A DNA stretch of 64,000 nucleotides from Streptomyces sp. 6-11-2 (GTDB lineage Bacteria; Actinomycetota; Actinomycetes; Streptomycetales; Streptomycetaceae), in NCBI RefSeq assembly GCF_006540305.1, contig NZ_BJOR01000001.1, positions 5,952,001 through 6,016,000 on the forward strand. Reading direction: 5' to 3'. The notes under the pieces are model-generated. The model saw nothing but the letters and a program-made list of their open reading frames with translations. It was not told the origin of the DNA and did not search any database. Position numbers and translations under genes: made by a program. Each line of letters starts with the position of its first letter. The first letter of the stretch is position 1. This document shows positions 60,720 to 64,000 of the stretch, in pieces.

Positions 60720-61879
60720 CCACCGCGCCGCTCACCCTCGTGCGGCTCGCGAACTTCGTCGCCCCCGCCTCCGGCGGACTGCGCACCGCCCTGCGCGAAC
60801 TCGGCAAGGGCTACAAGGCCGCCGGCCACGAACCGGTGCTGGTCGTCCCGGGCGACCGCCACACCGACGAGGAGACCGAGCAGGGCCGCGTGATCACACT
60901 GCCCGGGCCGCTGCTGCCCGGCACCGGCGGCTACCGCGTCCTCACCGACAAGCGGCGGGTGGCCGCCGTCCTGGAGGAGCTCGCACCGGACCGCCTGGAG
61001 GTCTCCGACCGCACGACGCTGCGGTGGACCGGCAAGTGGGCACGGCGGGCCCGGGTCCCGGCCGTGATGGTGTCCCACGAGACCGCCGACGGCGTGCTGC
61101 GCACCTGGGGCCTGCCGCAGACCCTGTCCCAGCGCGCCGCCGACGCCCTCAACGTCCGTACCGCGCACACCTACGCGCGCGTGGTGTGCACCACCGAGTT
61201 CGCCGAGCGCGAGTTCGTGCGGGTCGGCGCGCGCAATGTCGTGCGCGCGCCCCTGGGCGTCGATCTGGTGGAACGGCACCCCGCGCTGTGGGAGGCGGCT
61301 CTGCGTGCCCGGCACGCACGCGACGACGAGGCGCTGCTGGTGATGTGCTCCCGGCTGTCCGTGGAGAAGCGGCCCGGCAACGCGCTGGACGCGCTGGAGG
61401 CGCTGCTGCGGCGCGGACGGCGGGCGGTGCTGCTGGTGGCCGGGGACGGTCCGCTGCGGACGCGGCTGGAGCAGCGGGCCCGTGAGCGGGCGCTGCCGGT
61501 GACGTTCCTCGGGCACGTCCGCGACCGCGACCGGCTCGCCGCGCTCCAGGCCTCCGCCGACGTGTGCCTGGCACCCGGGCCGGCCGAGACCTTCGGGCTC
61601 GCCGCGCTGGAGGCGATGGCCTGCGGCACCCCCGTGGTGGCCAGCGCCTCCTCCGCGCTGCCGGAGGTGATCGGCTCCGCCGGCGACAGCGCGGCGGACC
61701 ACGGCGAGGCGTTCGCCGACGCCGTGGAGGGCCTGCTGGCACGCCCGGAACGGGAGCGGCGCGAGGCGGCACGCGCGCGTGCGGAGTGCTTCGGGTGGAC
61801 CGCCTCCGTGGAGGCGTTCCTCGCCGCGCACGACGCCCCGGCTCCCGCGCGACGTCCGTTGCAGGAGGGTGTGGCATGA
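60716..61879 (+). CDS. GT4-family glycosyltransferase 2
   Basis: 387 residues, GT-B fold. N-terminal LVRLANFVAPASGGLRTALRELGKGYKAAGHE; C-terminal donor site MCSRLSVEKRPGNALDAL, VAGDGPLRTRLEQ and the EX7E motif in GPAETFGLAALEAMACGTPVVAS. ATG60716 overlaps the previous stop. It is only distantly similar to glycosyltransferase 1, so the two probably add successive sugars to one acceptor. Likely at the inner face of the membrane. Confidence 0.88.
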   Translation: MTTAPLTLVRLANFVAPASGGLRTALRELGKGYKAAGHEPVLVVPGDRHTDEETEQGRVITLPGPLLPGTGGYRVLTDKRRVAAVLEELAPDRLEVSDRTTLRWTGKWARRARVPAVMVSHETADGVLRTWGLPQTLSQRAADALNVRTAHTYARVVCTTEFAEREFVRVGARNVVRAPLGVDLVERHPALWEAALRARHARDDEALLVMCSRLSVEKRPGNALDALEALLRRGRRAVLLVAGDGPLRTRLEQRARERALPVTFLGHVRDRDRLAALQASADVCLAPGPAETFGLAALEAMACGTPVVASASSALPEVIGSAGDSAADHGEAFADAVEGLLARPERERREAARARAECFGWTASVEAFLAAHDAPAPARRPLQEGVA

Positions 61880-62736
61880 GACCGCTGCGCTTCGTCGCCC
61901 TCGGCGATTCGCTGACCGAGGGCGTCGGCGATCCCACGGGCGACGGCCGGCGCGGCTGGGCGGCACTGCTCGCCGGCGGTCTCGCCGAGAAGCCCTCGGC
62001 CGTGGAGTTCACCAACCTCGCGGTGAGCGGGGCGCAGACCCGCGACGTTCTGGAGCGGCAGACGCCGGCCGGACTGGAGCTGCGCCCGGACGTCGTGTCG
62101 GTCGTCGTCGGCGTCAACGACACCCTGCGCCGCACCTTCGACATCCACGCGGTGGCCGCCCGGCTCGACCGGGTCTTCGCGGCCTTCACCGGCCGGGGCG
62201 CGGTTCTGCTGACGGCCTGTCTGCCCGACCCCGGCGCGATGCTCGGCCTGCCCGGCGCGCTGGCCCGTCCGCTGGCCCGGCGGCAGCGGGCGGTCAACAC
62301 GGTGGTCCACGCCCTGTCGGAGCGCTACGGTGCCGTGCACCTGCACGCCGACGCGGGCCAGTGGCTGACCGACCGCGCGATGTGGAGCGCGGACCGGCTG
62401 CACCCGGGGGAGCGCGGTCACCGCCAACTCGCCTTCCGCTTCCACGCGTTGCTCGCGGAGACGGGTGTGGCGAGCGGGCCAGCGCCCTCGCCCGAGCCGG
62501 AGTTCCCCGCGCCCACCCGGTCGGCGAGCCTGTGGTGGCTGGCCACGGCGGGCACCGGCTGGGTGGCCCGGCGCTGCACCGACCTGCTGCCGCAACTGCT
62601 CACCCTGGCCGCCGACGAACTCCGCCACCACGCCCGCGGCACGAGCGCCCGCCTCGACCTGCGCTCGTCGGCATCGGTATCGGCGGCCCTGGCCGCGCTG
62701 TCGACGCCGGAGGGGGCGGAGCCGGAGTTGGCCTGA
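61876..62736 (+). CDS. SGNH/GDSL hydrolase
   Basis: 286 residues. Block I ALGDSLTEGVGD carries the nucleophile serine, VSGAQTRD holds the block II glycine, VVVGVNDTLR the block III asparagine and WSADRLHPGERGHR the block V Asp-His pair. All four catalytic elements are present. No signal peptide. ATG61876 overlaps the stop of glycosyltransferase 2, suggesting an esterase or acyltransferase step on the same glycolipid or glycan. The C-terminal ~80 residues are an extra helical tail. Confidence 0.88.
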   Translation: MRPLRFVALGDSLTEGVGDPTGDGRRGWAALLAGGLAEKPSAVEFTNLAVSGAQTRDVLERQTPAGLELRPDVVSVVVGVNDTLRRTFDIHAVAARLDRVFAAFTGRGAVLLTACLPDPGAMLGLPGALARPLARRQRAVNTVVHALSERYGAVHLHADAGQWLTDRAMWSADRLHPGERGHRQLAFRFHALLAETGVASGPAPSPEPEFPAPTRSASLWWLATAGTGWVARRCTDLLPQLLTLAADELRHHARGTSARLDLRSSASVSAALAALSTPEGAEPELA

Positions 62737-62960
62737 GCCGGGAGTGGCCTGCCCACGGGAACGGCGCGGCGCCTTCAACCGCCGCCGAACCGTGCCCGCC
62801 GTCCACGTCGCGTACGACCCGCGGCGGCTGACGGGCCGTACCTCACCCGCGACCGGCGGACCCTCCGCGCCCTGTGCGAGGGCGGGCGGGGCGACGCAGC
62901 GTGGCGGCCGCGTCCGTCCCGTTTGGGTCGTTGTCAGGCCGAGGACCTAATCTGTGCACC
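62737..62960. other. 224-bp intergenic region
   Basis: Non-coding stretch between the SGNH hydrolase and the edge gene. A possible -10-like CCTAATCT lies near 62946, 15 bases before the start codon, but no matching -35 box was recognised. Confidence 0.35.
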
Positions 62961-64000
62961 GTGACTTCGCCTGCATCGACGGACAGCGTTCCGCCCCAGC
63001 TCAGCGCGGGGCCGCGCCCCGCACAGGGGCCGGCCGCCGACGAGGGACTGGCGCGGCGGCTGCGCGCGCTCGCCTGCACCGCGCCGCTGCACGATCTGGA
63101 CGCCCGCAAGGCCAACCTCGCCGGCGAGTACTCGGTGTACGGCATGGCGGAGGTCGCGCTCGCCGCCATCGACCTCGTCACCCTCAACATGGACTTCGAC
63201 ACCGGCGCCGACCACGACCAGGTCGTGGCCCGGCTCGTCCCGCGCGTCGCCGCGCAGGCCCCGCGGCGTCCGTCCGGCGAGCACGAGCGCGTGGCCCGCT
63301 GGGTCCTGGAGAACCTGATCAACGTCGGCAGCGTCGACCGCGGCTTCCGCGCGGTGTATGGCACCTTCGGGCCGGACGGCACGTATGTGCGTCGCGACTA
63401 CGACTTCAAGCTGATCGAGGAGGTCCCCGGCCCCGGCGGCAGCGTCTACCTGCGCACCACGGACGAGGCGGTCAACGTCCTCGTCGGCGCCCTCGACACC
63501 GACGTCACCAGCGCCCAGATCGCCGCCGAGGTCAAGCTGGAGGTGCTCATCAGCCGCGGCCGCCTCGCGGACGCCCAGCTCGCCGCCGAACAGGCCCGCT
63601 ACCGGACCGTGCAGTACTCGGAGACCCTGCGCAGGGCCCTGGAGGCGACCCGGCGCAACGTCCGGGCGGTGGACTGGCTCAGCGCCGTCCCCGACATGAT
63701 CGCCGAGGCCCTGGACCACGTCGCCGACCGCTACCGGCACGAGAACGCGATCCTGACCAACATCCGCAAGGCGCGCGACGAGTCGGAGGACCCCGAGCAC
63801 AAGCGGCGCGCCGCCGAACTGGTCGACATCGTCAAGGACTGCATCCGCAGGCACACCCAACTGCAGTCCCGGCTGCTGGAGGCCGGGCCCCTGTTCCGCG
63901 CCGAGCAGGACCGGCAGGCCTTCGCCACTCCCCTGACCACCTCCGGGACCGACCTCTACGGCCACCTGCTCGCGCCCACCCTCCCGCTGCCGCTGGAGCA
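62961..64000 (+). CDS. coiled helical protein, possibly kleisin-like (truncated at window edge)
   Basis: The first 346 residues of an open frame that continues past the window. A ~30-residue Pro-rich start is followed by a compact helical region (AGEYSVYGMAEVALAAIDLVTLNM), a wing-like stretch (FGPDGTYVRRDYDFKLIEEV, VYLRTTDEAVNVLVGAL) and long amphipathic helices (EVKLEVLISRGRLADAQLAAEQARYRTVQYSETLRRALEATRRNVRAVDW). The order of a helical domain, a winged helix and long helices recalls MukF/MksF-type kleisins of SMC complexes, but no specific family was recognised. Downstream genes outside the window would decide this. Confidence 0.55.
   Translation, partial: MTSPASTDSVPPQLSAGPRPAQGPAADEGLARRLRALACTAPLHDLDARKANLAGEYSVYGMAEVALAAIDLVTLNMDFDTGADHDQVVARLVPRVAAQAPRRPSGEHERVARWVLENLINVGSVDRGFRAVYGTFGPDGTYVRRDYDFKLIEEVPGPGGSVYLRTTDEAVNVLVGALDTDVTSAQIAAEVKLEVLISRGRLADAQLAAEQARYRTVQYSETLRRALEATRRNVRAVDWLSAVPDMIAEALDHVADRYRHENAILTNIRKARDESEDPEHKRRAAELVDIVKDCIRRHTQLQSRLLEAGPLFRAEQDRQAFATPLTTSGTDLYGHLLAPTLPLPLE

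Overview
The window reads as the chromosomal core of a Streptomyces. Support comes from very high GC with G/C at third codon positions, many GTG starts, rbpA behind a perfect SigR-type promoter, a smeA-sffA sporulation pair, a ribE-ribM-ribA-ribH operon behind an FMN riboswitch, ppm1, DasR-like chitin operators and an F420-dependent LLM oxidoreductase. From memory, the order smeA, sffA, MocR, GDPD, MFS, rbpA, fxsA, ppm1, chitinase, CbxX-type ATPase, his/rib genes, GuaB1 resembles S. coelicolor from about SCO1415 to SCO1464. This was not checked by alignment.

Left third (1-19.9 kb): the end of rpe; a SorC/DeoR-type sugar regulator; a lipoprotein RNase overlapping a barstar inhibitor; guaB1; an Lrp regulator; and a HutC-type GntR regulator divergent from a five-gene uptake operon (binding protein, two permeases, ATPase). 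That operon ends in a HAD phosphatase fused to an EEP-fold phosphodiesterase. Next come a nitrilase-fold hydrolase plus FAD amine oxidase, an LLM oxidoreductase, a DUF5995-like protein, a nucleobase permease, and an MFS exporter divergent from a ROK regulator.

Middle (19.9-38.3 kb): a degenerate repeat block, the FMN riboswitch and rib operon, hisE-hisG, a PH-like membrane protein and two CNNM/CorC-type CBS proteins ending in an 18-bp-stem terminator. Then comes an accessory-looking block: a two-TM protein with a possible PLD-like domain, a B12-type radical SAM enzyme, an isoprenyl-synthase-like protein, a SIR2 protein, and a 1245-residue SIR2-like/NTPase/pentapeptide/beta-propeller protein. 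The last four are tightly packed on one strand and face an EccA/CbxX-type AAA ATPase. This is the best candidate for an undescribed system, with a conflict/defence flavour.

Right part (38.3-64 kb): a uridine-kinase-like gene with no clear start, a Tat-exported C39-like peptidase and a GH18 chitinase (both with DasR-like sites), TetR and Lrp regulators, an acyl-CoA dehydrogenase, an amidohydrolase, ppm1, fxsA, rbpA, an MFS protein, a GDPD, the divergent yczE/yczR pair, sffA-smeA, ankyrin and HEAT proteins, and a GT-GT-SGNH operon. A truncated, possibly kleisin-like protein runs off the right edge. No tRNA, rRNA, insertion sequence or CRISPR array was recognised.
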